Shown: positions 46,895 to 55,884 of the stretch, piece after piece
How positions within the stretch are numbered: position 1 is the stretch's first letter
Layout: each line of letters starts with the position of its first letter
Made by a program: the position numbers and the translations under genes
Notes under the pieces: generated by a model
Databases searched by the model: none
Told to the model about the DNA's origin: nothing
What the model saw: the letters and a program-made list of their open reading frames with translations, nothing else
Source of the DNA: Gammaproteobacteria bacterium
Lineage (GTDB): Bacteria > Pseudomonadota > Gammaproteobacteria > Steroidobacterales > Steroidobacteraceae
NCBI GenBank assembly: GCA_021323735.1
Contig: JAJPKM010000006.1
Span: 82,679 to 146,678, forward strand
DNA: 64,000 bases
Direction of reading: 5' to 3'

Positions 46895-47500
46895 CTATCC
46901 TCCGGCGTGGTCGGCGCTGCCCGCACCGTCGACGACCTGGGGCTTCGAGTAGCCCCGTGGGCCGTGTTCGATCAATACCATGCCGCAATTGGGGGGTACG
47001 TGCGCTTCCTCCCACGTGCCCGCGACGTACGCCCACAACGTCGTCATGACGCCGCCGTGGCTCACGACTACCACGTCCCGCTTAAGGTGCGCAGCGGCCA
47101 ATCGATCCAGGATCGGGCCGACACGCGCCTGAACTTCTTCGTAGCTCTCGCCATTTTGCGGTTTCCATGCCCACGGACGCTGCGGATCGTAATCCGGCTC
47201 CGCCAGGAACGAATCGTAAGGCCGGCCCCGATGCGCCCCGATCTCGCGCTCATGCAGATTCGCCTCGATTTGCAGCGGCAGTCCTATCGCCTCCGCAATG
47301 ACGCGTGCGGTCTCGTGCGCGCGCAGGTAGGCACTGGTCACGACCAGTTCCGGACGGAACTGCTGGGCGATGCGTCGCGCCGCTTCGTGTGCCTGCCGAT
47401 AGCCGAGTTCGGTGAGGGGCAGATCATGCGGTGAAGTGGCAAAAATGCGGTCTCGATTGCCCGCGCTCTCGCCGTGCCGGACCAAGATCAACCGGCTCAT
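46895..47500 (-). CDS. Histidine phosphatase (phosphoglycerate mutase-like)
   Basis: The 201-residue protein begins MSRLILVRHGESAGNRDRIF with the catalytic RHG, followed by LTELGYRQAHEAARRIA, SAYLRAHETARVIAE, LHEREIGAHRG and VVVSHGGVMTTL with the second histidine. Members dephosphorylate sugar phosphates, nucleotides or cofactors; the substrate here is not known. Its start overlaps the otsB stop by four bases, which points to a role close to trehalose or sugar-phosphate turnover (inference). Confidence 0.9.
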   Translation of the reverse strand: MSRLILVRHGESAGNRDRIFATSPHDLPLTELGYRQAHEAARRIAQQFRPELVVTSAYLRAHETARVIAEAIGLPLQIEANLHEREIGAHRGRPYDSFLAEPDYDPQRPWAWKPQNGESYEEVQARVGPILDRLAAAHLKRDVVVVSHGGVMTTLWAYVAGTWEEAHVPPNCGMVLIEHGPRGYSKPQVVDGAGSADHAGG

Positions 47501-48246
47501 GCGTGATGCGAGTCGTGCAGAGCCGCGATGCCGCCGAGCCAGCTGCGCACCGCCGTCACGTCTTCCATGTAGTATTGCCCCCGCACGGCATCGCCGACGC
47601 CGATTGAGATGCCGCCACGCGCTTCGACTGCGGCGAATCCATCCTGATCGGTGAGGTCGTCGCCCACGAACACCGGCTTTCGGCCGCTGAAAGGCGCCTC
47701 ATTCATGAAAGCCTTGATCGCACTGGCCTTGTTGAATCCCCGCGGTTTGATTTCGAACAGCATTTTTCCGCCTTGGACGTGGTAGTTGGTGCCGAGCGGC
47801 TTGGCAATGTCGATGATCGATCGGTGCATGAGGTCCGCCACCTGCGGCGCGAGCCGGAAATGCAGGGCGAGGCTGCGCTCCTTGTCCTCGAACAGCGTGC
47901 CCGGATGCTCCTGTACCAGTTGTTTGATGGATGCGCGCGCGCCATCGAGCTGGGAGTCGACGAAGCTTGCGCCTTGAATGGCGCCGCCGGCCTTGCGCCG
48001 CTCGACCCCGTGGAGTCCGGCCGACGGCAGCTTCAGCGGAGCAAACAGTTCATCCAGACTCGCGATTTTGCGCCCGCTCACCAAGGCCACGGCGCCGCCC
48101 AGACGCTCCGCAACTTCCCGCAACAGGGATTTTATCTCCGGGTCCGCGGCAGTCTGCGAGGGTGTATCGGTCAGCTCGACCAGCGTGCCGTCGACGTCCA
48201 GAAACAAACACCAGTCGAGTGCGGGAGGCGGCGGTGCTTGCTTCAT
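47497..48246 (-). CDS. otsB: Trehalose-6-phosphate phosphatase
   Basis: The 249-residue protein is a HAD phosphatase: LFLDVDGTLVELTDTPS (nucleophile and acid/base Asp), ALVSGRKIASLDELF, GLHGVERR, HFRLAP, GGKMLFEIKPRGFNKASAI and VFVGDDLTDQDGF. It removes phosphate from trehalose-6-phosphate. The ATG at 48246 was preferred over an upstream frame start at 48297. It is divergent from otsA across 167 bases that contain a GTGTAA-N3-TTACAC palindrome, and it overlaps the downstream phosphatase gene by four bases. Confidence 0.93.
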   Translation of the reverse strand: MKQAPPPPALDWCLFLDVDGTLVELTDTPSQTAADPEIKSLLREVAERLGGAVALVSGRKIASLDELFAPLKLPSAGLHGVERRKAGGAIQGASFVDSQLDGARASIKQLVQEHPGTLFEDKERSLALHFRLAPQVADLMHRSIIDIAKPLGTNYHVQGGKMLFEIKPRGFNKASAIKAFMNEAPFSGRKPVFVGDDLTDQDGFAAVEARGGISIGVGDAVRGQYYMEDVTAVRSWLGGIAALHDSHHA

Positions 48247-48305
48247 GCGGGAAAAACATAGCCTACGCGGTCGCCGCTGCCAATGGCTGCGATACATTTA
48301 TTTCA

Positions 48306-48320
48306 GTGTAAGTTTTACAC
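48306..48320. promoter_or_regulatory. Inverted repeat GTGTAA-N3-TTACAC, copy 2, in the otsB/otsA promoter region
   Basis: Perfect six-base arms with a 3-base centre (GTT), identical in arm sequence and spacing to 7542-7556. It lies 94 bases upstream of the otsA start and 60 bases upstream of the otsB start, a suitable place for a site controlling both divergent trehalose genes. Confidence 0.5.
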
Positions 48321-48413
48321 GAATTGCATTGCTTAAAATCCGAGACTGTGCTTCGAAAGTTCTGTATTTTGTCTCGACGACGCGGCCCCAAGTTTCGACT
48401 CAACGGAGACACG

Positions 48414-50648
48414 ATGTTTCGCTCGATGATGCTGCGATTCGTCCTGCCGGTCGCCCTTGCCTCGTGCGTGGTGGCATATTTCGGGCTGCCGTACATCGAG
48501 CGTTTGCTGGCGGAGTGGTTCCGCTCCGACGTCGAATTGCGCGCGCAGCTCGTGATGCATTCCGTGGAGGAACCGATCACGGATCTCGTGGAGTTCGGCA
48601 CCGACGTGCGCTTGCGGGCATACCTGACGAAGTTGGCCGCCGACGAGCGATTGTTGGCCATCCTGGTGTGCCGGCCCAATGGCACCACCATTTTTAGGTC
48701 GGATCGCACGCCATCGACCATTGCCTGCGATCCGGAGGGGATTTCGGATCCGGCGCGCTCGCGCATCCTGCAGCTGCCCTCAGGCTCCGTGCAGGTTTCG
48801 CGCTTCGACTTCGACGGCGCTCAACCCAAGCCGTTTCGGGTCCTGATGCTTCACGACCTGAGCTTCGTCGATCGGCGACAGCGCACGGCCCGCGATTTCG
48901 TCCTGGTGTTCGTGGGCATTTCCATATTGCTGCTGGCCTTGTTGATCGTGCTGGTGGCCTGGCTGCAGCTGCGCCGTTGGGTGGAGGTACTGCTGGGCGA
49001 CATTCGCGGCAAGCGCTTTCACGACGACGCCCAATCGCCACGCCTATCATTGCCCATACTCTCGCAAGTGCGCGAGGTGCTGGCTGAGGCCGAGGAGAAG
49101 CAGCGGCTGGAAATCGATTTTCGCGAGAATTGGACGCCGCAGGCCCTGCAGCAGGTGGTGCACGATCACTTGGACTCCGCCCAGGTGATCATCGTCTCGA
49201 ACCGAGAACCTTACATCCACAGCTTCGATGCCCATCGTCGGGCCTTCTGGCAGGTTCCCGCCAGTGGCATGGTCACGGCGCTCGAGCCCGTCATGCGGGC
49301 CTGCTCCGGGGTGTGGGTGGCGCACGGCGCCGGCAGCGCCGACCACGAAACCGTCGACCGATATGATCGGATACGGGTGCCGCCCGATGATCCGAGCTAC
49401 ACCCTGCGGCGTGTTTGGCTGAGTCCGGAGCAGGAGCAGGGTTACTATTACGGGTTTTCCAATGAGGGTCTGTGGCCGTTGTGCCACTTGGCCTATGTGC
49501 GGCCGGCGTTTCGCGCCAGCGACTGGCGGGCGTACGAGGAGGTCAACACCAAGTTTTCCGAGGTCGTGGCCGTGGAGTCGGGCACCGAAAGTCCGGTGAT
49601 CCTGATCCAAGATTTTCATTTCGCCTTGTTGCCGCAGTTGCTGCGCCAGAGAATCCCCAAAGCCACCATCGCCCTTTTCTGGCATATTCCCTGGCCCAAT
49701 GCGGAGACTTTCGGGGTGTGTCCCTGGAAGCGCCAAGTGCTGACGCACATGCTGTCGGCCGACATTCTGGGATTTCACACCCGCTACCATTGCCAGAATT
49801 TCCTCGATACCGTGGATCGATTCGTCGAATGCCAAATCGATCGTGAACACATGACCGTGACCCTGCAAGGCCGCATATGCCGCGTCGCCCCCTATCCCAT
49901 CTCGATCGAATGGCCGCCTCGCTGGTTGGCACGCCTGCCGGATGTTGCAACTTGCCGGACTACCGTGCACGAACGGTACGGTATCGGCGCCGATGTCATC
50001 ATCGGCCTTGGGGTGGAGCGCTGGGATTTCACCAAGGGCATCATCGAACGCTTTCAGGCGCTGGAGGTGCTGCTCGACAACGATCCTAAGCACCGGGGCC
50101 GCATCAGCTTGCTGCAGATCGCCGCGCCGTCGCGCGGGCAATTGCCGGCCTATCAGGCCCTGCAGCAGCAAACATACGACGAGGTGGAGCGCATCAACAG
50201 CAAATTTACGCAGGGCGAATGGCGGCCGATCGTTTTGATCGATGAGCAGCAGGAACCTCTGCGAGTGTTCGAGTTGTATCGCGCCGCGGACTTCTGCCTC
50301 GTCAACAGCTTGCATGACGGCATGAACCTGGTCGCCAAGGAGTTCGTGGCGGCGCGCGATGACGAGGACGGCGTACTGATCTTGAGCACCTTTGCCGGCG
50401 CCTCCCGCGAGTTGCCCGAAGCGGTGCTGATCAATCCGTTCGATGTCAGCGAAACGGCCAACGCCATGGAAATCGCCATGCGCATGGGACGTGAGGAACG
50501 GCGCAACCGCATGAGTCTGATGCGCCGGACCGTGAAGGAGAACAACGTGTACCGCTGGGCCGGGCGCATGCTGATGGACGCGGCGAGAATTCGTCAGCGG
50601 CAGAGCCTGCCCTCGACGGTGCGGCGCTTCGGTACCTTCGGCCGGTAG
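48414..50648 (+). CDS. otsA: Trehalose-6-phosphate synthase with membrane sensor-like N-terminus
   Basis: The 744-residue protein is about 270 residues longer than OtsA. Residues 1-30 hold a membrane segment (LRFVLPVALASCVVAYFG), then about 130 extracytoplasmic residues (with two Cys), a second membrane segment (FVLVFVGISILLLALLIVLVAW) and a charged HAMP-like or coiled linker. The GT20 catalytic domain follows from about residue 250: SNREPYIHSFD, IPWPNAETFG, LGFHTRYHCQNFL, GVERWDFTKGIIERF and SLHDGMNLVAKEFVAAR. The ATG at 48414 has a GGAG site 7 bases upstream. The layout suggests that trehalose-6-phosphate synthesis is controlled directly by an external signal (inference). Confidence 0.92.
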   Translation: MFRSMMLRFVLPVALASCVVAYFGLPYIERLLAEWFRSDVELRAQLVMHSVEEPITDLVEFGTDVRLRAYLTKLAADERLLAILVCRPNGTTIFRSDRTPSTIACDPEGISDPARSRILQLPSGSVQVSRFDFDGAQPKPFRVLMLHDLSFVDRRQRTARDFVLVFVGISILLLALLIVLVAWLQLRRWVEVLLGDIRGKRFHDDAQSPRLSLPILSQVREVLAEAEEKQRLEIDFRENWTPQALQQVVHDHLDSAQVIIVSNREPYIHSFDAHRRAFWQVPASGMVTALEPVMRACSGVWVAHGAGSADHETVDRYDRIRVPPDDPSYTLRRVWLSPEQEQGYYYGFSNEGLWPLCHLAYVRPAFRASDWRAYEEVNTKFSEVVAVESGTESPVILIQDFHFALLPQLLRQRIPKATIALFWHIPWPNAETFGVCPWKRQVLTHMLSADILGFHTRYHCQNFLDTVDRFVECQIDREHMTVTLQGRICRVAPYPISIEWPPRWLARLPDVATCRTTVHERYGIGADVIIGLGVERWDFTKGIIERFQALEVLLDNDPKHRGRISLLQIAAPSRGQLPAYQALQQQTYDEVERINSKFTQGEWRPIVLIDEQQEPLRVFELYRAADFCLVNSLHDGMNLVAKEFVAARDDEDGVLILSTFAGASRELPEAVLINPFDVSETANAMEIAMRMGREERRNRMSLMRRTVKENNVYRWAGRMLMDAARIRQRQSLPSTVRRFGTFGR

Positions 50649-50737
50649 GTCTGTCTGATCGACATGGGGCTCGCCCCCGCGCGATACATCCGCGCCCTTC
50701 GCCAACGCGGCTCAGGCGGATATCAAGGCAGGCTCGG

Positions 50738-51907
50738 TCAAGACGCCGGGCGCAGCGCAGTCGCAAAGGCGGAAAGCCGCCTCGCCGCTTCACGCAGCGT
50801 TTCGTCGCGCTTGGCGATGCACAGGCGGACCAATGTCATGTGCGGCGGTTTCGCGTAAAAAGGCGACAGCGGTATGGCGGCAATTTTCGCCTCGCGGATC
50901 AACCGGTCGGCAAACGCCAAGTCATCTTCCTGGCTGATGGCGCCGTAGTCCACCAACTGAAAGTAGGTGCCGCTCGCGGCCAGGGGCTCGAGCCCCGACC
51001 CTCGCAACAGCCCCGCCAACAAGTCGCGCTTAGCCTCGAAGAACGTGGACAACCCCTGCCAGGCATCGGGATAGGCCGACAGGTAGCGTGCGATCGCATG
51101 CTGCAGCGGCGAGGCAATGCTGAAGGTGTTGAATTGATGCACCTTGCGCAGCTCGCCCGTCATGTCGGGCGGCGCGACGCAGTAGCCTACGCGCCATCCC
51201 GTGGCATGAAGGGTCTTGCCGAAGGAAAACACTGCGTAGCTGCGTTCGCGCAGCTCCGGGTGCGCCAGCACCGACTGATGGCGCCGACCGTCGAATAGCA
51301 CGTGCTCATATACCTCATCGGCGATGACGGTGATCGGCCGGTTGCGAATGCAGTCGGCGAGCCGGTCGAGGTCCTCGCGCGTCGCCGCACTACAGCTGGG
51401 GTTCTGCGGACTGTTGATGATGATGAGGCGAGTACGATCGCTCAGGGCACGTCGCACCTCGTCCCAATCGAAGCGAAAGGCCGGAGGCATGAGTGCAATG
51501 CGCACGCAGCGGGCACCCGCAAGACGTATCGCGGGTTCATACGCATCGTAGGCCGGATCGAAGATGATGGCCTCATCCCCCGGCCCGACGGCGGCTTGGA
51601 TGGCGTCATAGAGGGATTCGGTGGCACCGCAGGTCACCGTAATCTCCGTTATCGGATCGAAGCGGCGCAGGTAGCAGGCGTTGAGCTTGTTGGAGATCTG
51701 TTCTCGCAGCTCCAGGGTGCCCTCCATCGGCGCGTACTGATTGCGGCCCTCGGACAGCGCCTCGATCAGTGAATTCGACAGGCGCGGATCGATTGCGTAG
51801 TCGGGAAACCCCTGGCCGATGTTCAGCGCATTTTCCTCGGCCGCGCGGCGCGACATCACCGTGAAGATCGTCGTGCCGACCTCGGGCAATTTGCTGGCGA
51901 AACGCAT
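50738..51907 (-). CDS. PLP-dependent aminotransferase, YbdL-like
   Basis: The 389-residue protein resembles the methionine/kynurenine aminotransferase group (YbdL): SKLPEVGTTIFTVMSRRA, NIGQGFPDY, NQYAPMEGTLELREQI, VTCGATESLYDAIQA, NSPQNPSCSA, IADEVYEHVLFDGR and SFGKTLHATGWRVGY with the PLP lysine. It should use 2-oxo-4-methylthiobutanoate or related keto acids. Its start shares one base with the moeB stop, making it the last gene of the molybdenum cofactor operon. A functional link to the cofactor is not obvious. Confidence 0.9.
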   Translation of the reverse strand: MRFASKLPEVGTTIFTVMSRRAAEENALNIGQGFPDYAIDPRLSNSLIEALSEGRNQYAPMEGTLELREQISNKLNACYLRRFDPITEITVTCGATESLYDAIQAAVGPGDEAIIFDPAYDAYEPAIRLAGARCVRIALMPPAFRFDWDEVRRALSDRTRLIIINSPQNPSCSAATREDLDRLADCIRNRPITVIADEVYEHVLFDGRRHQSVLAHPELRERSYAVFSFGKTLHATGWRVGYCVAPPDMTGELRKVHQFNTFSIASPLQHAIARYLSAYPDAWQGLSTFFEAKRDLLAGLLRGSGLEPLAASGTYFQLVDYGAISQEDDLAFADRLIREAKIAAIPLSPFYAKPPHMTLVRLCIAKRDETLREAARRLSAFATALRPAS

Positions 51908-52947
51908 CAACGCAAGGCCTGCAGGCCGCCGGACAGCGAATGCACGGCAATCCCCTGGGTGCGCAGCTGCCGTGCGGCGGCCAGGCTGCGCCTGCCCGTG
52001 GCGCACACCAGCAGAAACTTCCGTGTGGGCTCGAGCAGTCGGGGGTTGGCGAGCAGATCCGCCATGGGAATGTGCCGCGCACCGGCCGGCCGTTCGGCGA
52101 TTTCCTGCGCCGTGCGAATGTCGATCACCTCGAGGCCTTGCTGGGCGGCGGCGTCCAGGGATTCGAGCATCACTTCGATACTTGAGTCCTCGCGCGCCAG
52201 TTCGTGGATGTGCGCACATGCCGGGGCTACGCATTCGGCGCGGCGTGGTGCCTTGAGCTTTGAGCTCGAGAAATTGGTCAAGTCCAGCAGCAGCAGCTCA
52301 CCCCCGAGCTGGCCGCTCATGTTCAGCAGGATTTTCAAGCACAGCATCGCCTGCAGCGCGCCGAAAGCCCCCGGGACCGGTCCCAGTACGCCCGCTTCGG
52401 CACAATTGCCGACCACGCCGTCGGAAACGGCGTCCGGCCATAGGCAGCGTAGGCAGGCATGCTGCGGATCGGGCTTATAGACCTGAAGCTGCCCCTCGTA
52501 CTGATAGACGCTTGCGAAAACGGCGGGCCGGTGCGCCAGCACGGCTGCATCGTTGATCAAGAACTTGGTGCGAAAATTGTCGCTGCAGTCGACCACGATG
52601 TCGTAGGCGCGGATCAGTCCGAGTGCGTTGTCGGCGTCGAGCCTCGCGCCGTGCGTTTCCACGCGAACCGCAGGATTGATGGCGGCCACCGCTGCCTGCG
52701 CCAGCTCGACTTTGGGCCTGCCGACATCCGACAGGGCGTAGATGGGTTGCCGATGCAAGTTGCTGGCATCGAGAGCGTCGGCGTCGATGAGCCCTAGGCA
52801 ACCCACGCCGGCACCGGCCAGGTATTGCAACACGGGGCTGCCGAGCCCGCCCAACCCGACGATCAGCACCCGGGCTCTTCCTAGGGCTGCTTGGCCTTGC
52901 GCGCCGATCTCCTTGAGCAGCAGCTGGCGGGAATAATCGGGCTGCAT
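51907..52947 (-). CDS. moeB: Molybdopterin synthase adenylyltransferase MoeB with rhodanese domain
   Basis: The 346-residue protein joins a ThiF/MoeB adenylating domain (VLIVGLGGLGSPVLQYLAGAG, DNFRTKFLINDAA, CLRCLWPD) to a C-terminal rhodanese domain (EVIDIRTAQEIAERPAGARH, LLVCATGRRSLAAA with the sulfur-carrying Cys). It adenylates the MoaD C-terminus and can supply sulfur itself, as in MOCS3. The second zinc cysteine pair is spaced CVAPAC instead of CXXC, an oddity. It lies 3 bases after moaE in the operon. Confidence 0.93.
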   Translation of the reverse strand: MQPDYSRQLLLKEIGAQGQAALGRARVLIVGLGGLGSPVLQYLAGAGVGCLGLIDADALDASNLHRQPIYALSDVGRPKVELAQAAVAAINPAVRVETHGARLDADNALGLIRAYDIVVDCSDNFRTKFLINDAAVLAHRPAVFASVYQYEGQLQVYKPDPQHACLRCLWPDAVSDGVVGNCAEAGVLGPVPGAFGALQAMLCLKILLNMSGQLGGELLLLDLTNFSSSKLKAPRRAECVAPACAHIHELAREDSSIEVMLESLDAAAQQGLEVIDIRTAQEIAERPAGARHIPMADLLANPRLLEPTRKFLLVCATGRRSLAAARQLRTQGIAVHSLSGGLQALR

Positions 52948-52950
52948 CGC

Positions 52951-53469
52951 CTACTTCGGGTTCGTCGTCGCGAGATGTTCGGGAGTATGGTGGTCGTGAG
53001 GTTGATGCTCGTGATGCGTGTGGAGCGCGTGAGAATGCTGAGGCGCGGCCGCACAGCGCTCGCAGTTGACCCAGCCTGAATCACCGTTGCGATAGTGCTC
53101 CTTCTTCCAGATCGGCACCCGATGCTTGACCTCATCGATGATGAATCGGCAGGCATCGAAGGCCTCGCCGCGATGTGCCGAGCTCACGCCCACCCAGACC
53201 GCCATGTCCCCCAGACCTAAGGAACCGACCCGATGGATACACAGCGCATGTTTGATGGGAAATCGCCGCATGGCGTCGGTGACGATGCGGTCGCCTTCCT
53301 TCACCGCCAGTTCCTGAAAAGCTTCGTATTCGAGGCGCGTGACCTCTTGACCGTCGTTGAGATCCCGCACCCAGCCTTCGAAGCTGACATAGCCGCCGGC
53401 GCTCAAGGTTTGCAGCTCCCGTCGCGCGCTGCCGACGTCGATGGGGCTTTCGGTGAAGCGGAATTGCAT
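52951..53469 (-). CDS. moaE: Molybdopterin synthase large subunit MoaE with His-rich tail
   Basis: The 172-residue protein has the MoaE core: GGYVSFEGWVRDLNDGQEV, LEYEAFQELAVKEG, HRVGSLGLGDMAVWVGVSS, HRGEAFDACRFIIDEVKHRVPIWKKEHY with the active-site lysines. After residue 140 it gains a tail of about 30 residues with ten histidines (HSHALHTHHEHQPHDHHTPEH), not part of usual MoaE. The tail looks like a metal-binding site. With MoaD the enzyme inserts two sulfurs into cyclic pyranopterin monophosphate. One-base overlap with moaD. Confidence 0.92.
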   Translation of the reverse strand: MQFRFTESPIDVGSARRELQTLSAGGYVSFEGWVRDLNDGQEVTRLEYEAFQELAVKEGDRIVTDAMRRFPIKHALCIHRVGSLGLGDMAVWVGVSSAHRGEAFDACRFIIDEVKHRVPIWKKEHYRNGDSGWVNCERCAAAPQHSHALHTHHEHQPHDHHTPEHLATTNPK

Positions 53470-53708
53470 CAGCCGCCCGCCACGGGGGGAATGAAGACCA
53501 CTGCATCGCCGGTTGCGAGCGGCCGCGACCAGTCGCTGAACTCGCTGTTGACCGCCACCTTCAGCTGGTCGCGCGAGAGCGTGAAGCCGTAACGCCCGGC
53601 CAGTTCCTGGTAAAGCTGCGCGGGCGTAGCGGCCGCGGTGTCCAGGGTTTCATCGGAGCGCCCGGCTTGCTCGCGCATCAAGGCGTAGTACTGAATCTTA
53701 AGTTGCAT
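53469..53708 (-). CDS. moaD: Molybdopterin synthase sulfur carrier MoaD
   Basis: The 79-residue ubiquitin-like protein begins [16 protein letters not shown] and ends VFIPPVAGG with the GG tail that is thiocarboxylated by MoeB. The ATG at 53708 was chosen over 53720 because it gives the family N-terminus; it overlaps the mobA end by 11 bases. It donates sulfur inside the MoaD-MoaE synthase. Confidence 0.93.
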   Translation of the reverse strand: MQLKIQYYALMREQAGRSDETLDTAAATPAQLYQELAGRYGFTLSRDQLKVAVNSEFSDWSRPLATGDAVVFIPPVAGG

Positions 53709-54312
53709 GCACGGTGTCATCGAGGGTCGCGAGAGCTTGGGTGTATTCCTCAGGGGTATTCACATTGTCCAATGCACGAGTATCCAGTGGTTCGAGCAGC
53801 CGTGCGCCGTGGCGGATGAGAAATTTCCGCGGACAGTGCCCGCCCGCCGCCTGATAATCGGCCAAGGGCCCTGCAGTTGTTGGTTCCCAAATGGCACACA
53901 ACGGTTCGGGTAGCCCGTCATGCGCGCTTATGTAGGCGGTGGCGAAAGCACCGGTGCCCGCCGCGGCACGCTCGCGCACCAGGTGGGCGAGCGCGGCATC
54001 GGTGAGGAAGGGCAAATCGCAGGCCAGCACCAGCCACGCGACATGTGGATGGGCCGCCAGGGCGGAGCGAATGCCGGCCACGGGGCCGCTGCCCGCAACC
54101 GAATCCACGATCATCGGCCGCTGCGCGCGAACCGGGTCCGAAGCCTGGTCGGCACGCACCGAGATGAACACCCGGGCGAGGTGCCGGCTCGCCAGTTCGA
54201 ACGCCCGATCCAGTTGGGTCTTGCCCTGGTATCGGAGCGCTGCCTTATCGCGGTGCATGCGGCTGCTCGAGCCGCCGGCGAGAATCAGACCGTACAGCGG
54301 AGCTGTGCTCAC
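53698..54312 (-). CDS. mobA: Molybdenum cofactor guanylyltransferase MobA
   Basis: The 204-residue protein has the nucleotidyltransferase signature [20 protein letters not shown], where His replaces the common Gly of RMG-DK, followed by [25 protein letters not shown] and the C-terminal [11 protein letters not shown]. MobA attaches GMP to molybdopterin. The GTG at 54312 overlaps the moaC stop by four bases. The IorAB enzyme in this window belongs to a family that normally carries the cytosine form, made by a different protein (MocA), which I do not see. Confidence 0.88.
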   Translation of the reverse strand: MSTAPLYGLILAGGSSSRMHRDKAALRYQGKTQLDRAFELASRHLARVFISVRADQASDPVRAQRPMIVDSVAGSGPVAGIRSALAAHPHVAWLVLACDLPFLTDAALAHLVRERAAAGTGAFATAYISAHDGLPEPLCAIWEPTTAGPLADYQAAGGHCPRKFLIRHGARLLEPLDTRALDNVNTPEEYTQALATLDDTVHAT

Positions 54313-54785
54313 GGGTTGGCCGCCGCATAGCTGCTTTTGCCGCCTTCCTTCGCCAACAGGCGTATCTCGCTGATGACGATTTCGTGCGACAGCGCCTTGC
54401 ACATGTCGTAGACGGTCAAGGCGGCGATGCTGGCGCCGGTCAGGGCCTCCATTTCGACGCCCGTTTTGTGATGAACGGTCACGGTACAGCGAATGATGGC
54501 GGCGCTGCCGTGCAAATCAATGGTGATGCGACAATTCTCGATACCCAGCGGATGGCAGAAGGGGATGAGTTCGTGAGTGCGCTTGGCGCCCAGAACGCCC
54601 GCGACGATGGCGGTGTCGAACACCGGTCCCTTCGGGGAACGCAATCCGCTGTCGCGCAGCGCGGCGGCGACGGCGGCAGGAAAGTCCACGCGTGCCTCGG
54701 CGGTGGCACTGCGCTTTGTCGCCGCCTTGTCGCTGACATCGACCATGGTCGGGCGCTGATCGGCGTCCAGGTGTGTGAAGGTCAT
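54309..54785 (-). CDS. moaC: Cyclic pyranopterin monophosphate synthase MoaC
   Basis: The 158-residue protein has the MoaC blocks [39 protein letters not shown] and [27 protein letters not shown], including the catalytic lysine and acidic residues. It converts the MoaA product into cyclic pyranopterin monophosphate. The ATG at 54785 lies 4 bases after moaA; longer upstream frames are shadows of moaA. Confidence 0.95.
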   Translation of the reverse strand: MTFTHLDADQRPTMVDVSDKAATKRSATAEARVDFPAAVAAALRDSGLRSPKGPVFDTAIVAGVLGAKRTHELIPFCHPLGIENCRITIDLHGSAAIIRCTVTVHHKTGVEMEALTGASIAALTVYDMCKALSHEIVISEIRLLAKEGGKSSYAAANP

Positions 54786-54789
54786 GGGC

Positions 54790-55839
54790 TCAACCGCCGA
54801 TGTAGTACATCTCGATTTTCTTAGGTTCAGGCATCGTGCGCCGCAGTTCCTCGCGAAGTTCACTGTAGCGATCGTTGCGTCCTGCCCAAGCGCCGCGAAT
54901 GATGTGCAGCAAATCGGCGTCGTCCGCGCCGGCTCGCATGGGGGCCCGTAGGTCCAATCCTTGAGTCGCGAACAGACAGGTGTAGAACTTGCCTTCGGAG
55001 GAGAGGCGCGCGCGGCTGCAGGCGCCGCAAAACGGCTGTGACACGGACGAAATGAAGCCCACTTCGCCGCCGCCGTCGTCGAAGCGCCAGCGCTGCGCGA
55101 CCTCGCCGCGATAGTTTTGCGAGACCGGGTGCATCGGCCAGCGGGCGTTGACCCGTGCGGCAAGTTCTCGGGACGGCACCACCATGTCGGGCCGCCAGTG
55201 ATTGCGATTTCCGACGTCCATGAATTCGATGAAGCGCACGATCACCGGCGTGCCGCGGAAGTGTTCCACCAGATCGAGCGCCGTGTGATCATTGACGCCC
55301 CGTTCGATCACGGCGTTGATCTTGACGGGCGTCATGCCTGCCGCGATGGCCGCGTCGATCCCGGCCAGGACCTGATCGAGTGCGCCAAATCCGCCGCTTA
55401 GGCGCGCAAAGATGTCCTTGTCCAATGAGTCCAAACTGACGGTGATGCGCTTAAGCCCATTGGCGTGCAAATCGACGGCATGATTGGCCAGCAGCACGCC
55501 ATTGGTGGTCAGGGCGATATCTTCGATGCCGGGGATGCCCGTCAGATCGCCCACCAAATCTGCCAGATTGGCGCGCAGCAGAGGCTCACCGCCCGTCAGG
55601 CGTATCTTGCGCACCCCGAGGGCGGTGAACAGCCTCGCCAGCCGCACGATTTCGTCGAACGACAGGCGCTCCCGGGACTTGAGGAACTGGTAGTTTTCGT
55701 GAAACTGCTCCTTCGGCATGCAGTAGGGACAACGAAAATTGCAGCGGTCCATCACCGAGATGCGCAAGTCATGCAGCGGCCGCCCAAGACGATCGAGCGG
55801 ATGTTTGGCGCCGCGAATGTCGTGAATGATGGAGGTCAT
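54790..55839 (-). CDS. moaA: GTP 3',8-cyclase MoaA (radical SAM)
   Basis: The 349-residue radical SAM enzyme has [12 protein letters not shown] as the N-terminal cluster motif, [15 protein letters not shown], the C-terminal cluster motif with [21 protein letters not shown] and the conserved final GG (YYIGG) needed for activity. It carries out the first step from GTP in molybdenum cofactor synthesis. It lies 45 bases after moeA, the largest gap in this operon; no Mo-responsive riboswitch fold fits in that space. Confidence 0.95.
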   Translation of the reverse strand: MTSIIHDIRGAKHPLDRLGRPLHDLRISVMDRCNFRCPYCMPKEQFHENYQFLKSRERLSFDEIVRLARLFTALGVRKIRLTGGEPLLRANLADLVGDLTGIPGIEDIALTTNGVLLANHAVDLHANGLKRITVSLDSLDKDIFARLSGGFGALDQVLAGIDAAIAAGMTPVKINAVIERGVNDHTALDLVEHFRGTPVIVRFIEFMDVGNRNHWRPDMVVPSRELAARVNARWPMHPVSQNYRGEVAQRWRFDDGGGEVGFISSVSQPFCGACSRARLSSEGKFYTCLFATQGLDLRAPMRAGADDADLLHIIRGAWAGRNDRYSELREELRRTMPEPKKIEMYYIGG

Positions 55840-55884
55840 GAACTACACCAAAGATTCATCACAGGAAACGATCACGGGAAATCA

